64,000 nucleotides of DNA, from the NCBI GenBank assembly GCA_003142255.1, contig PLLO01000016.1, forward strand, positions 194,293 through 258,292, read 5' to 3'. The DNA is from Bacteroidales bacterium (GTDB lineage Bacteria > Bacteroidota > Bacteroidia > Bacteroidales > VadinHA17). The notes under the pieces were generated by a model. It saw only the letters and a program-made list of their open reading frames with translations. It did not search any database and was not told the origin of the DNA. This document shows positions 18,729-27,771 of the stretch, piece by piece; position 1 is the stretch's first letter; every line of letters begins with the position of its first letter. The translations under genes were made by a program, and so were the position numbers.

Positions 18729-19786
18729 TGCCAGTCGAAAAATACAATTTTTGCACTCTCTTTGATTCGGGCTATCTTTCCCGAGGCTTAGCCCTTTACT
18801 ATTCTTTAGAGGAATGTTGCGATAATTTTCATTTATACATTTTTGCATTTGATGACAATTGTTTTAAAATTCTATCATCCTTACAGTTAGAGAAGGCCAC
18901 TGTAATTTCGCTTCAGCAATTTGAAGATGAAGAGTTGCTGAAGGTAAAACCAACAAGAAATAAAGCTGAATATTGTTGGACTTGTGCTCCATCAACAATT
19001 TGGTATTCAATTCAATGTTTTGAATTAAACAATTGCACCTATATAGATGCCGATTTATATTTTTACAATTCACCAAAAATAATTTTTGAAGAAATTGGAG
19101 ACAATTCAGTTGCAATTACCAAACACTCATTTGTAAATAAATTTGATGATATTTTAGTTGGCCAGTACTGTGTCCAATTCAATTATTTTAAGAATGATAA
19201 GGTTGGCCATGAGGCATTGAAATGGTGGAGAGATTCATGTATTGATTGGTGTTATTCATATTATGATAAGGATGGAAAGTATGCAGACCAAAAATACATT
19301 AATGAATTTGTAACACGTTTTCCAAAGGTTCATGTTATACAACATCGAGGAGCAGGGGTGGCTCAATGGAATATATATGATTATTTGTTGACAGAGAATA
19401 AAACACTGAGATTTAAAGAAAAAAAAGGATCAAATGAATTCTCGCTTATCTTTTATCATTATCATTATACAAGATATGAGTTTAAAGATGGCATCTTAAC
19501 ATTAAAAGCATTTAAAGTCAGAATTCCTGATTCAATAATTAACAGGCTCTACCTACCTTACGTGGAAAAGCTTGTGCGTCTTAACGCACTGGTAATAAAT
19601 AACGGAAATGAAATAAATATTAAAAAAAGAAGATCGAAGATATCTATTTCATTATTAGCATTTCAATATGTAAAACTTAAACTTCAGCGTTTCTCCGTCA
19701 TACGTTTTCTGTATTCTCAGCTAATTTTAAAACCAGGATTTAAAACATATAAAGGAAGTCAAGATAAAAAATCATCCTTTGACTGA
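18728..19786 (+). CDS. Glycosyltransferase, GT8-like
   Basis: A 352-residue putative transferase. The opening NFCTLFDSGYLSRGLALYYS and the DxD-type motif TYIDADLYFYNSP (about residues 97-109) resemble glycogenin/GT8-like enzymes found in polysaccharide loci. Cys-rich stretches and a basic C-terminal tail (about 298-350) are notable. Its ATG shares a base with the aminotransferase stop (TAATG), so it is coupled to the aminosugar genes and may be the transferase that uses that sugar. The last point is inference. Confidence 0.72.
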   Translation: MPVEKYNFCTLFDSGYLSRGLALYYSLEECCDNFHLYIFAFDDNCFKILSSLQLEKATVISLQQFEDEELLKVKPTRNKAEYCWTCAPSTIWYSIQCFELNNCTYIDADLYFYNSPKIIFEEIGDNSVAITKHSFVNKFDDILVGQYCVQFNYFKNDKVGHEALKWWRDSCIDWCYSYYDKDGKYADQKYINEFVTRFPKVHVIQHRGAGVAQWNIYDYLLTENKTLRFKEKKGSNEFSLIFYHYHYTRYEFKDGILTLKAFKVRIPDSIINRLYLPYVEKLVRLNALVINNGNEINIKKRRSKISISLLAFQYVKLKLQRFSVIRFLYSQLILKPGFKTYKGSQDKKSSFD

Positions 19787-20089
19787 ATATGTTTATTCTT
19801 TCTGCTGGATTTTTTCAGGGCTTAAATGATTATTTAAAACTATACACTTGGTTTATTGCCTCTTAGGAGACATATAGTTGGAACAGATACTAAAATTAGT
19901 TTGTAAAATCTGATGATACTGACATAACAATTAATGTAGTAATCTATAATCGGTTTATTGGAATTTTAAGTAAATACTACCATTACTGATTTGCTTCAAA
20001 CACACAGGTCTATTATTATTGAATTTAAAGGATTGGATGAAATAATTTATTTTTTAAAACATTAGTTTTTAAATCAATAATATATTAAT
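19787..20089. other. Gene-free AT-rich gap with possible gene remnant
   Basis: About 300 bases with no usable reading frame. A 25-codon fragment starts at 19789 with MFILSAGFFQGLNDY and breaks at TAG near 19866; it reads like the start of a lost membrane or transferase gene but cannot be assigned. No terminator or clear promoter was found. Confidence 0.4.
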
Positions 20090-20644
20090 ATGAATCAAAA
20101 CATTGATTTATCTGCCTATAAAAATAAGCTAAGTAAGAAAAATCAGATCGCTCGATTTATTTGGTCCATAGTTTGGACCTTTTTAGCCCGACCTTTGCCG
20201 CGGAGTCTTGGCAATGGATGGAAGCTTTTTTTGTTGCGTTTGTTTGGAGCTAAAATTCATAGAAAAGCAGTAGTATATGCCAACGCACGCATTTACATGC
20301 CATGGAATCTTAAGATGGATGAGTATTCTTGTATTGGTCCAGAGGTTGATTGCTATAATGTGGATAAGATAAATATTGGCGCTCATACTATTGTATCGCA
20401 AAAAACCTATTTGTGTACAGCTTCTCATGATATTAATAAAAGTAACTATCCTTTAACTACATCTCCAATAATAATTGAAGACCAGGTATGGATCGCAGCC
20501 GATGCTTTTATCGGCCCGGGAGTGACTATTGGGCAGGGCGCAGTGGTGGGTGCAAGAACCAGCGTATTTAAAGACGTGGAACCCTGGACAGTAGTTGGTG
20601 GCAACCCTGCTAAATTCATTAAAAAACGTGTGATAAATGGTTAA
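20090..20644 (+). CDS. WcaF-like hexapeptide-repeat acetyltransferase
   Basis: A left-handed beta-helix O-acetyltransferase of 184 residues similar to putative colanic acid acetyltransferases. After a hydrophobic N-terminal section (about 24-60), hexapeptide repeats run from about residue 65 to 170, with the catalytic His in TASHDI (about residue 108) and the closing GGNPAKFIKKR. It would add O-acetyl groups to a sugar of the polysaccharide. It overlaps the next gene by 8 bases. Confidence 0.88.
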   Translation: MNQNIDLSAYKNKLSKKNQIARFIWSIVWTFLARPLPRSLGNGWKLFLLRLFGAKIHRKAVVYANARIYMPWNLKMDEYSCIGPEVDCYNVDKINIGAHTIVSQKTYLCTASHDINKSNYPLTTSPIIIEDQVWIAADAFIGPGVTIGQGAVVGARTSVFKDVEPWTVVGGNPAKFIKKRVING

Positions 20645-21464
20645 AATACCTGTTACTGTTATTATTCCAGTAAAGAACGAAGAAATCGATCTTCCAAACT
20701 GTCTAAAACAATTGACTGATTTTGATCAACTGATTTTAATTGATTCCGGAAGTACTGATCAAACTTCTGCCATTGCCCATCAATTTAAAGTAGAGTATTA
20801 TAATTTTGTTTGGGATGGCAAATTTCCCAAAAAAAGGAATTGGGCTTTACGAAATCTTGAAATTAAAAATGAATGGGTATTATTTTTGGATGCAGACGAA
20901 TATTTGACTGATGGATTTAAAAAAGAATTGGCAGAAAAAATAAAAAGCCCTCACATTAATGGTTTCTGGGTGACCTATCAAAACCATTTTATGGGTAGAA
21001 AATTACAGTATGGTGATACAATGAAAAAACTCTCTGTATTTAGGAAAGGGCAAGGAGAATACGAAAAAATTGAAGAAGATTCATGGAGCCATCTGGATAT
21101 GGAAGTTCATGAACATCCGATAATAAAAGGTAGTATTGGCAAAATTACGCAACCTGTAATTCATAACGATTTCAAAGGGTTAGAACATTATATTGCCCGT
21201 CATAATGCATATTCAAGCTGGGAAGCTAAACGATATATGCAATTAACAAATTCAGGATTTTCAAAGCTCTTTTTTCGCCAGAAAATAAAGTACAAATTGA
21301 TTAAAACCGGAATCTTACCAATAGTTTATTTTTTTGGTTCATATTTTTTAAAATTAGGTTTTCTTGATGGCAAACCCGGGTATTATTTAGCACTATATAA
21401 AGCCAATTATTTTTTCCAGATACAAACCAAAATTATTGAACTTCATCAGTTAAAAGGAAATTAG
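20637..21464 (+). CDS. Family 2 glycosyltransferase (WaaE/KdtX-like)
   Basis: A GT-A transferase of 275 residues. VTVIIPVKNEEIDLPNCL opens it, LIDSGSTDQT (about residues 31-41) binds the nucleotide, KKRNWALRN is typical of the WaaE/KdtX branch, and FLDADEYLT (about 81-89) carries the DxD-type metal site. This branch transfers glucose or heptose-like residues to lipopolysaccharide cores in Proteobacteria. Here the donor is unknown. It overlaps the acetyltransferase gene. Confidence 0.85.
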   Translation: MVKIPVTVIIPVKNEEIDLPNCLKQLTDFDQLILIDSGSTDQTSAIAHQFKVEYYNFVWDGKFPKKRNWALRNLEIKNEWVLFLDADEYLTDGFKKELAEKIKSPHINGFWVTYQNHFMGRKLQYGDTMKKLSVFRKGQGEYEKIEEDSWSHLDMEVHEHPIIKGSIGKITQPVIHNDFKGLEHYIARHNAYSSWEAKRYMQLTNSGFSKLFFRQKIKYKLIKTGILPIVYFFGSYFLKLGFLDGKPGYYLALYKANYFFQIQTKIIELHQLKGN

Positions 21465-21756
21465 GAATACCGCATAGAATCTTGATTTTTAATAATGAAT
21501 ACCAAGCTTAAACAAAAAATTTAATTTAACAATTCTTACTAATAAGAAGCTGATTTTAAGCTTGACGACGAGATCCCAAACCAGCACGTTACAGGCTGCT
21601 GCAGAATGTAATATGAAAAAGTGGATACGAATAAACACATGAAATTATTTAATTTTATTTTCACTGGATTTCCAGAGACTTATTTTGATCATGGTAAATA
21701 TTCAACTTTATCAAATCAATGAAAAAGGTCATTAATAAGGATCATCCAAATAAATT
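21465..21756. other. Gene-free gap with possible decayed gene
   Basis: A short stretch near 21562-21606 is visibly more GC-rich than its surroundings, and a 27-codon frame beginning MKLFNFIFTGFPETYF starts near 21640 and stops just before 21723. Neither is long enough to name. The gap may be what is left of a deleted gene. Confidence 0.35.
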
Positions 21757-22494
21757 ATGAAAATTTCCATTATTACTGTTACTTATAACAGCGCCAAAAC
21801 AATTGCTGATTGTATTGCTTCAGTTAATAGTCAATCCTACCCATTTGTAGAGCACATCATAGTTGATGGCGCATCAACAGACAATACAATAGAAATCATT
21901 AAAACGTTACCAAATCGAATAAGTAAAATTATATCAGAACCTGATAAGGGTATTTATGATGCAATGAACAAAGGAATCAGTTTTGCTACTGGCGATGTAG
22001 TAGGAATTCTTAATTCAGACGATAAATTTTTTAGTCCGCAAAGCATTGAGAAAATTGTTCGCTGTTTTGAAAATGAAAAGGTGGATGCAGTATATGGGAA
22101 CCTTATATTTACAGATGAAACGAATAAGATTATCCGCACCTGGAATTCCAATCCTTTCGAAAGTGGATTATTTGCAAAAAGCTGGTGCCCTGCTCACCCT
22201 ACATTTTATTGCAAACGAGTATTGTATGAAAAACTCGGAATGTACAAAACTGATTACCAGATTGCGGCAGATGTGGAATTAATGATTCGTTTTTTGGAAA
22301 TTAATAAGATTAACTCCTGTTTTATCAACGAAGTTTTAGTCAACATGAGGGTAGGAGGTGTGAGCAATCAAGGGATCAAAAGTATAATAACCATTACCAG
22401 GGAAATGAAAAGGGCTTTCAACGAGAATGGACTGCCTTTTAATCTTTCTAAATATCTTTTTCATAAAGGGTTAAAAATTAGAGAACTATTATAA
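21757..22494 (+). CDS. Family 2 glycosyltransferase (WcaA/colanic-type)
   Basis: A compact GT-A enzyme of 245 residues. KISIITVTYNSAKTIADCI, VDGASTDNTIEI (about 33-44), SEPDKGIYDAMNKGI and GILNSDDKFF are all diagnostic of this bacterial GT2 subgroup. WCPAHPTFYCKR (about 147-158) is the acceptor-side region. It ends 4 bases before the WbpV-like gene and is probably co-transcribed with it. It likely adds an early sugar of the repeat unit. Confidence 0.9.
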   Translation: MKISIITVTYNSAKTIADCIASVNSQSYPFVEHIIVDGASTDNTIEIIKTLPNRISKIISEPDKGIYDAMNKGISFATGDVVGILNSDDKFFSPQSIEKIVRCFENEKVDAVYGNLIFTDETNKIIRTWNSNPFESGLFAKSWCPAHPTFYCKRVLYEKLGMYKTDYQIAADVELMIRFLEINKINSCFINEVLVNMRVGGVSNQGIKSIITITREMKRAFNENGLPFNLSKYLFHKGLKIRELL

Positions 22495-22498
22495 TATT

Positions 22499-23419
22499 AT
22501 GAACATACTCATCACTGGATATACCGGATTTGTTGGCTCTCAACTCGTTAAAAAATTAAGTGATAGAAACCTTTCCGGAGTAGATATATTACAAAATAAT
22601 TCAGTTCATCACCACTTTCAGTGGGAAGAATTAGGGCAATGCAAAGATCAAAACTGTATTGTCCACTTGGCTGGCAAAGCGCATGACACTAGGGATATGA
22701 CATCCATGGAGGAATATTTTGATATAAATTTGGGGTTGACTCAAAAAATCTTTGATCTATTTTTGGCCTCTTCGGCAACAAAATTTATCTTCTTTAGTTC
22801 TGTAAAAGCTGTTGCCGATAATATTAATGGAGAGATACTTACAGAAGATGCTATTTGTAACCCAAAAACTCCTTATGGTCTTTCAAAACTTGCTGCAGAG
22901 CAATATATATTCAGTAAGCCGTTAAGCAATGATAAAAAAATTTATATTCTGCGTCCTTGCATGATCCATGGTCCTGGGAACAAAGGTAATCTTAATCTCT
23001 TGTTTAAATTGCAGCAAAAAGGACTTCCATGGCCATTAGGAGCTTTTGAAAACAAACGATCTTTTTGCTCAATTGACAATATTTTGTACGTGGTTCAACA
23101 GTTGATTGATGGAAATATAGAATCAGGAATTTATCAGGTAGCTGATGACGTAGCCTTATCAACCAATGATTTAATAAGATTAATGGCATTGTCACAAAAG
23201 AAGAAAGCTAAAATATGGAGAATCTCACCCAAATTAATTAAAGTCATTGCCCGGGTGGGTGACTTCTTTCACCTACCTTTAAACAGTGAACGATTAAGTA
23301 AGCTTTCTGAATCGTATATTGTTTCCAATAAAAAAATTAAACACGTTTTAGGATTGGAAAAAATGCCAGTCTCTGCAGTTATTGGTTTACAGAAGACATT
23401 TGAATTTTTTAAAAAATAA
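22499..23419 (+). CDS. WbpV-like NAD-dependent 4-ketoreductase/epimerase
   Basis: An SDR of 306 residues. ITGYTGFVGSQL (about 5-16) is the NAD motif, HLAGKAHDTRDM and FFSSVKAV precede the catalytic YGLSK. Such proteins sit next to WbpL/WecA-type transferases and reduce UDP-4-keto-6-deoxy-HexNAc to UDP-QuiNAc or UDP-FucNAc. The required dehydratase is encoded at 4334 and the transferase at 23445. A simple UDP-sugar 4-epimerase is the alternative. Confidence 0.82.
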   Translation: MNILITGYTGFVGSQLVKKLSDRNLSGVDILQNNSVHHHFQWEELGQCKDQNCIVHLAGKAHDTRDMTSMEEYFDINLGLTQKIFDLFLASSATKFIFFSSVKAVADNINGEILTEDAICNPKTPYGLSKLAAEQYIFSKPLSNDKKIYILRPCMIHGPGNKGNLNLLFKLQQKGLPWPLGAFENKRSFCSIDNILYVVQQLIDGNIESGIYQVADDVALSTNDLIRLMALSQKKKAKIWRISPKLIKVIARVGDFFHLPLNSERLSKLSESYIVSNKKIKHVLGLEKMPVSAVIGLQKTFEFFKK

Positions 23420-23444
23420 TTACAATTAAACATAAAGTCTTTAA

Positions 23445-24428
23445 ATGATTGTCACAATCATTTTGTTTCTTATATCGTTTAGCCTAACCGGGATCTATAG
23501 GGTATTCGCCATTCGGAGATCAATTATTGACGTACCTAACAGCCGCAGTTCCCATGCTGTTTCTACCCCTCGTGGCGGGGGTACAGCGATTGCAATTACT
23601 TGGTTTTTAGCATTACTTTATCTTTTTCTAAAAAAGGAAATTAATCCTGCCTTGTTTTTTGCATTACTGTGCGGATTGCCGATTTCTGCTATTAGTCTTG
23701 TAGATGATATAATTACAGTATCACCTGAAGTTCGATTATTTGTACAAGTCACATCTGCAGCATTGGCTGTCTATTTTCTTGGTGGAATTAATAGCATTGA
23801 TATTGGATTTAGTAACCTTTCTGTACCTGTAGTCTTTAGTATTCTGGCAATTCTTGGTATTGTGTGGTTTACAAACCTTTTCAACTTTCTGGATGGCATA
23901 GACGGGTATATAAGCGTTGAAGTAATCTTTATTTGTTTAGCTGCATATATTCTCTTAGGCTCAAAACTCCCTCTGTTCTTAGGGTCTGCTGTAGCCGGTT
24001 TCATTTTGTGGAACTGGCAGCCTGCAAAGATCTTTATGGGCGATGTGGGAAGCACACTATTAGGTTTTACTATTGGGGTATTTGCAATCTACTATCAGAA
24101 TATTAATCAATCTTCTATCATAATCTGGCTGATGCTTAGCTCCCTATTCTGGTTTGATGCTTCAATTACACTTTTCCGTCGTCTTAAGAATCATGAAAAA
24201 CTCTCAAAACCGCATAAGAAGCATGCTTATCAACGAATCGTTCAGTTTGGATTTACTCATCAAAGGACTGTTATTTCAGCTATAGTCATTAATTGCGTAA
24301 TATTCATTTTAGTTCTATTGTCTGTATTATATCCGAAATATTTAATGATTTTCTTTTTCTTAAATTGTGTATTGCTCTTCGTAATCCTTAAACTTGTTGA
24401 CAGAAAATACCCTTTCCCTAAATATTAA
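23445..24428 (+). CDS. Initiating undecaprenyl-phosphate sugar-1-phosphate transferase (WbpL/WecA, MraY superfamily)
   Basis: Starts each repeat unit by moving a HexNAc-1-phosphate (predicted QuiNAc/FucNAc or GlcNAc) onto undecaprenyl phosphate in the inner membrane. The 327-residue protein has about 10-11 membrane helices. The diagnostic motifs are DVPNSRSSHAVSTPRGGG (about 26-43), VDDI, NFLDGIDGY (about 147-155), FMGDVGS (about 199-205) and the HIHH-like KPHKKHAYQR loop (about 257-266). It follows the WbpV-like gene by 25 bases, the same pairing known from Pseudomonas O-antigen clusters. Confidence 0.92.
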   Translation: MIVTIILFLISFSLTGIYRVFAIRRSIIDVPNSRSSHAVSTPRGGGTAIAITWFLALLYLFLKKEINPALFFALLCGLPISAISLVDDIITVSPEVRLFVQVTSAALAVYFLGGINSIDIGFSNLSVPVVFSILAILGIVWFTNLFNFLDGIDGYISVEVIFICLAAYILLGSKLPLFLGSAVAGFILWNWQPAKIFMGDVGSTLLGFTIGVFAIYYQNINQSSIIIWLMLSSLFWFDASITLFRRLKNHEKLSKPHKKHAYQRIVQFGFTHQRTVISAIVINCVIFILVLLSVLYPKYLMIFFFLNCVLLFVILKLVDRKYPFPKY

Positions 24429-24517
24429 TATCTTAAAACGGGTCCATTAATTAAGGCACTCCTAAATAAATTATTAGGAACATATAATATTTGTTTTTTT
24501 AATAAGTCGTTTTTCCA

Positions 24518-25747
24518 ATGTCTCTAAATACCAGTTCCAGAATATTAGCCCGGATCAATTTTATTTTCGCGATCCTGTTTGTTTTTCTTCTTCCTTTTAA
24601 CAACAGATATATCACGTACCTCATTATAGTATGGACTGTCGTATCAATAATATTAGCAAGAATAAATAAAACTGGGATAAAGGAGATTCTTAGATCAAGT
24701 TTATTATTCCTGATTTTCTATCTGATTTCACTGTTTTCACTCATATATAGTGAGGATTTAAATTATGGTATTAAAAACCTGGAAACATGGGTTTCACTCA
24801 TTATTATGCCATTTCTCTTACTGACACTCAGAAAAACAACTGTAAAGGAAAACTTAAAGTATTTGATCAATACTTTTATTATTGGACTTTTACTTTATAT
24901 AGTGATTACATTAACAATTTTCCTTATTAAGACTGATATTAAAAGTCTTATAAGTTCGCTGGGAACTTTTTCCTTTACAGATTATGCACGTTATTTCAGC
25001 CTTTCATATTTTCAACATGAAAGTTACATTTCAATGTATTTTGTCTGGGGTATAATATTAATTATCAATCGCTTATTCCAGGAAAAAAGATTTAAATATA
25101 TAATTTTAGAGTTGTGCCTGGTACTCGTTTTTTCATTTTACATTGTTTTGCTTGGATCAAGAGCTGCTCTGCTTACTCTCCTGATCGTCACAATTTATTA
25201 TATCTGGAAACTCTTAAGAGGATTTTCATTCTGGGTCTCAATTATTTCTACTTCACTTGTTTTAATACTATTAATAGTTGGAATGTTGAATTATACCAGG
25301 ATTGGCGAAACAATGAAAAGAAATGAGAAGAATTCTACAACTGAAATAAGGATTTCATTATGGTCTGATGCATTTGAGGTTTTTAAAGATGCACCACTAT
25401 TTGGATACGGGATAGGAGACGGGTTAAATAAAATGATTGATAAACACAACGAAAATGGAAATACTAAAGCTGGATTGCTCAGACTAAATGCCCATAACCA
25501 GTATCTCGAAACTGCTACTCAGACCGGGATAGTCGGGCTTGTAAGTTTGTTTTTGATATTATTAATCCCATTGATAATTTCTATAAGGGACAGATATGAA
25601 TTGTTGTTTCTTTGTATAGTGATTATTTCTATAAACTTTCTTTTCGAATCAATGCTGGTAAGACTTACAGGTGTTTTGTTTTTAGCATTCTGGCTAAATT
25701 TTCTATTAATAATTCCTAATATTTCTGAATCGGAGATGAACTATTAA
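24518..25747 (+). CDS. O-antigen ligase family membrane protein (second copy)
   Basis: A 409-residue protein with about 11-12 membrane helices and a C-terminal periplasmic loop. The Wzy_C motif appears as RISLWSDAFEVFKDAPLFGYGIG (split here over about residues 280-302) followed by the conserved His in NAHNQYLETATQTG (about 328-341). It is the last plus-strand gene of the locus, beside the initiating transferase, and ends before a terminator. It could be the ligase that moves finished chains to their anchor, with the gene at 11222 as polymerase; the reverse is possible. Confidence 0.82.
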   Translation: MSLNTSSRILARINFIFAILFVFLLPFNNRYITYLIIVWTVVSIILARINKTGIKEILRSSLLFLIFYLISLFSLIYSEDLNYGIKNLETWVSLIIMPFLLLTLRKTTVKENLKYLINTFIIGLLLYIVITLTIFLIKTDIKSLISSLGTFSFTDYARYFSLSYFQHESYISMYFVWGIILIINRLFQEKRFKYIILELCLVLVFSFYIVLLGSRAALLTLLIVTIYYIWKLLRGFSFWVSIISTSLVLILLIVGMLNYTRIGETMKRNEKNSTTEIRISLWSDAFEVFKDAPLFGYGIGDGLNKMIDKHNENGNTKAGLLRLNAHNQYLETATQTGIVGLVSLFLILLIPLIISIRDRYELLFLCIVIISINFLFESMLVRLTGVLFLAFWLNFLLIIPNISESEMNY

Positions 25748-25771
25748 TAGTGGTAGTGAAAGTATTAAAAT

Positions 25772-25800
25772 AAAGAGGGAGCATCGCGCTCCCTCTTTTT
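25772..25800. terminator. Bidirectional terminator at the end of the polysaccharide locus
   Basis: A perfect 11-bp stem AAAGAGGGAGC/GCTCCCTCTTT with a 5-nt loop and T-runs on both strands. It lies between the convergent ligase-like and Wzz-like genes. Confidence 0.92.
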
Positions 25801-25803
25801 ATT

Positions 25804-26790
25804 TTAATATTTCTTGTAGACTTCTTCCAGCTTCTTCCTGTTAGCCAGCATTATTAGTATCAGTAAGGTCAAAACGAAAAAAACCGGAACGATTCTGACA
25901 GCATAATAACCGCCGCCATTAATCCTTTTTACAGGGATAGAGAATTCACTTAGTACCGTAGTAATATCCTTATATAAAGCTTGTTCAGACTCTATGGCCT
26001 GTTTCCTGGTATACAATTTATAGATATCATTGTATATTAGTTGTGTATTGTGCTCCTGAAGGAATATCATCTGACCGCCATTTTTAGGCTGCATATTCCG
26101 GGTCTCTTCAAAATATTTGACTTTCTGCAAACTGTCCAGTTGCAGTATATCATAATTAATTCTTGTCAGGTTCTCCTGATTCTGTCTGAGCCTTATCCGA
26201 TTCTTTTGCTGGAACAGAGAATCAGCATTAATGTAATTGATTATGCCATTTTTGACGTTAATCAACTCTTGAGGAGCATTTATCTTAGCCCTTACATCAA
26301 GACGATCCTTCATCCTGATATTTATTGTATCATAAATATTGTGACTGTTTGAATAATCAACTATGTCTGGTATTCCATCCCGGCCGTTATCGATAATCCA
26401 GAATGCACTTATATCTGATATATTCTTTATATCTTTTTCAGGCACGGAAATTGCTTTCGAAAGTGCAGCAATATTATCTTCTTTACAATAAGTATGAAGC
26501 CTGTTGATATGTGCGATCATTTCAGAAGGGGAATCTGCATTTGTTCTTAAGACCAGGTCAGAGGTATAAGAAGAAGGCGTTGCAACCTTTAAAAGATAGG
26601 CTGCCCCAATGCCTAAAATAACGCTTAACAATAAGGGAATCCATTTCCGGAATAAAAATACAATTGATATTAATATCCCTCTTCCGATTGACCTGCACAT
26701 TCTGGCTATTGCTCTTCCCATTCTGCGAAATAAATCCAGCAGATCAATTTCATCATTACTAATATTCTTGGTATTATTAGTTTCAGACAT
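25804..26790 (-). CDS. Wzz-like polysaccharide chain-length determinant
   Basis: A 328-residue inner-membrane protein with the Wzz layout: a cytoplasmic N-terminus with basic residues, a first membrane helix at about 50-68, a large periplasmic domain with a central coiled-coil region (about 165-240), and a second helix at about 302-320 followed by a short basic tail. The PxxxxSD motif (PSSYTSDLVL) follows the first helix, as in the family. It sets how long the chains grow. No tyrosine kinase domain is fused and no Wza-type porin is nearby, so it fits a Wzx/Wzy O-antigen-like route better than a classic capsule. It is convergent with the locus. Confidence 0.82.
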   Translation of the reverse strand: MSETNNTKNISNDEIDLLDLFRRMGRAIARMCRSIGRGILISIVFLFRKWIPLLLSVILGIGAAYLLKVATPSSYTSDLVLRTNADSPSEMIAHINRLHTYCKEDNIAALSKAISVPEKDIKNISDISAFWIIDNGRDGIPDIVDYSNSHNIYDTINIRMKDRLDVRAKINAPQELINVKNGIINYINADSLFQQKNRIRLRQNQENLTRINYDILQLDSLQKVKYFEETRNMQPKNGGQMIFLQEHNTQLIYNDIYKLYTRKQAIESEQALYKDITTVLSEFSIPVKRINGGGYYAVRIVPVFFVLTLLILIMLANRKKLEEVYKKY

Positions 26791-26863
26791 CTTAGAATTG
26801 TTGATTGGTTAGTCGAACAAATTTAACGAACTATTATGATTTCTGCAAAATCCGTCTGTCCTT

Positions 26864-27727
26864 TCACAAAAGTTTGAATACCTTCAGAGCCAGATCTTTC
26901 ATTATCGGCTTATAGTCATTGATGAACTCACCCGAGACCCTGTTTCCAATTACGACACAGATTGTAAGAGCTTTATGTCCCAACAATGCTGAAAGGCCAT
27001 AAATGGCCGAACTCTCCATTTCGTAATTGCTTATGGTCCTTCCCATGAAGTTGAATTCAGCCAGCTTGTTGTTTATCTCACTGTCGAATGTATCAAGCCT
27101 CAGATGCCGGCCCTGAGGTGCATAGAATCCCGGTGCAGAGATAGTAATTCCCTTAATGAAGTTCTCTTGCCCGAAGATCTCCATAAGCTCCCTGTTTGCA
27201 TTTACTGCATAGGGATAGGCGAGAGTATCAGGCCATTCAAGATACTCTACCAAAGCGTCTGAAAGGCTTGTATCGAGCACCCATTCATAACCGCCGTAAA
27301 AATGCAGAAGACCATCAAAACCAACTGCCGTCTCAGCCATTACGCACGATCCTGCCGGAATATCATTCCTCAGTCCTCCCGAGGTGCCGAGCCTTACGAT
27401 CGAAAGTGAAGTCAGTTCCTTTTTAGGAATTCCTGTACTGAGATCGATGTTTACGAGTGCATCAAGCTCATTCATTACAATATCAATATTGTCGGTACCA
27501 ATGCCTGATGATATAACAGTCAATTCGTGATGCTCAAAAGTTCCTGTTGCAGTTCTGAATTCCCTGTTCTCCTTTCTTACTCTTACAGAATCAAAGAGTG
27601 AAGCAAGCATATCTACCCTGCCGGGGTCGCCGACAATAATTATTTTATCAGAAATATCTCCGGGAAGCAGGTTCAGATGAAAGATGCTTCCGTCATTGTT
27701 TGTAATGAGTTCGGTCTTCTTTTCCAT
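26864..27727 (-). CDS. Nucleoside phosphorylase (uridine phosphorylase-like)
   Basis: A PNP/UDP-family phosphorylase of 287 residues that splits nucleosides with phosphate for salvage. GDPGRVDMLA (about residues 32-41) is the phosphate-binding motif, SSGIGTDNIDIV and RLGTSGGLR (about 112-120) are the family core, and NYEMESSAIYGL (about 237-248) gives the ribose-binding Met-Glu pair. Length is a little above the E. coli enzyme. Substrate choice among uridine and purines is uncertain, although the sequence around the base site resembles uridine phosphorylases. Confidence 0.9.
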   Translation of the reverse strand: MEKKTELITNNDGSIFHLNLLPGDISDKIIIVGDPGRVDMLASLFDSVRVRKENREFRTATGTFEHHELTVISSGIGTDNIDIVMNELDALVNIDLSTGIPKKELTSLSIVRLGTSGGLRNDIPAGSCVMAETAVGFDGLLHFYGGYEWVLDTSLSDALVEYLEWPDTLAYPYAVNANRELMEIFGQENFIKGITISAPGFYAPQGRHLRLDTFDSEINNKLAEFNFMGRTISNYEMESSAIYGLSALLGHKALTICVVIGNRVSGEFINDYKPIMKDLALKVFKLL

Positions 27728-27771
27728 AGAAAAAAATTGAGAGACAAATGTAAGAATTTCCGGGAAACGAA

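Noticed and set aside
25804-26790. Wzz-like protein as a Wzc tyrosine autokinase
   Set aside because: No Walker motifs or tyrosine-rich tail; the protein stops shortly after the second membrane helix.
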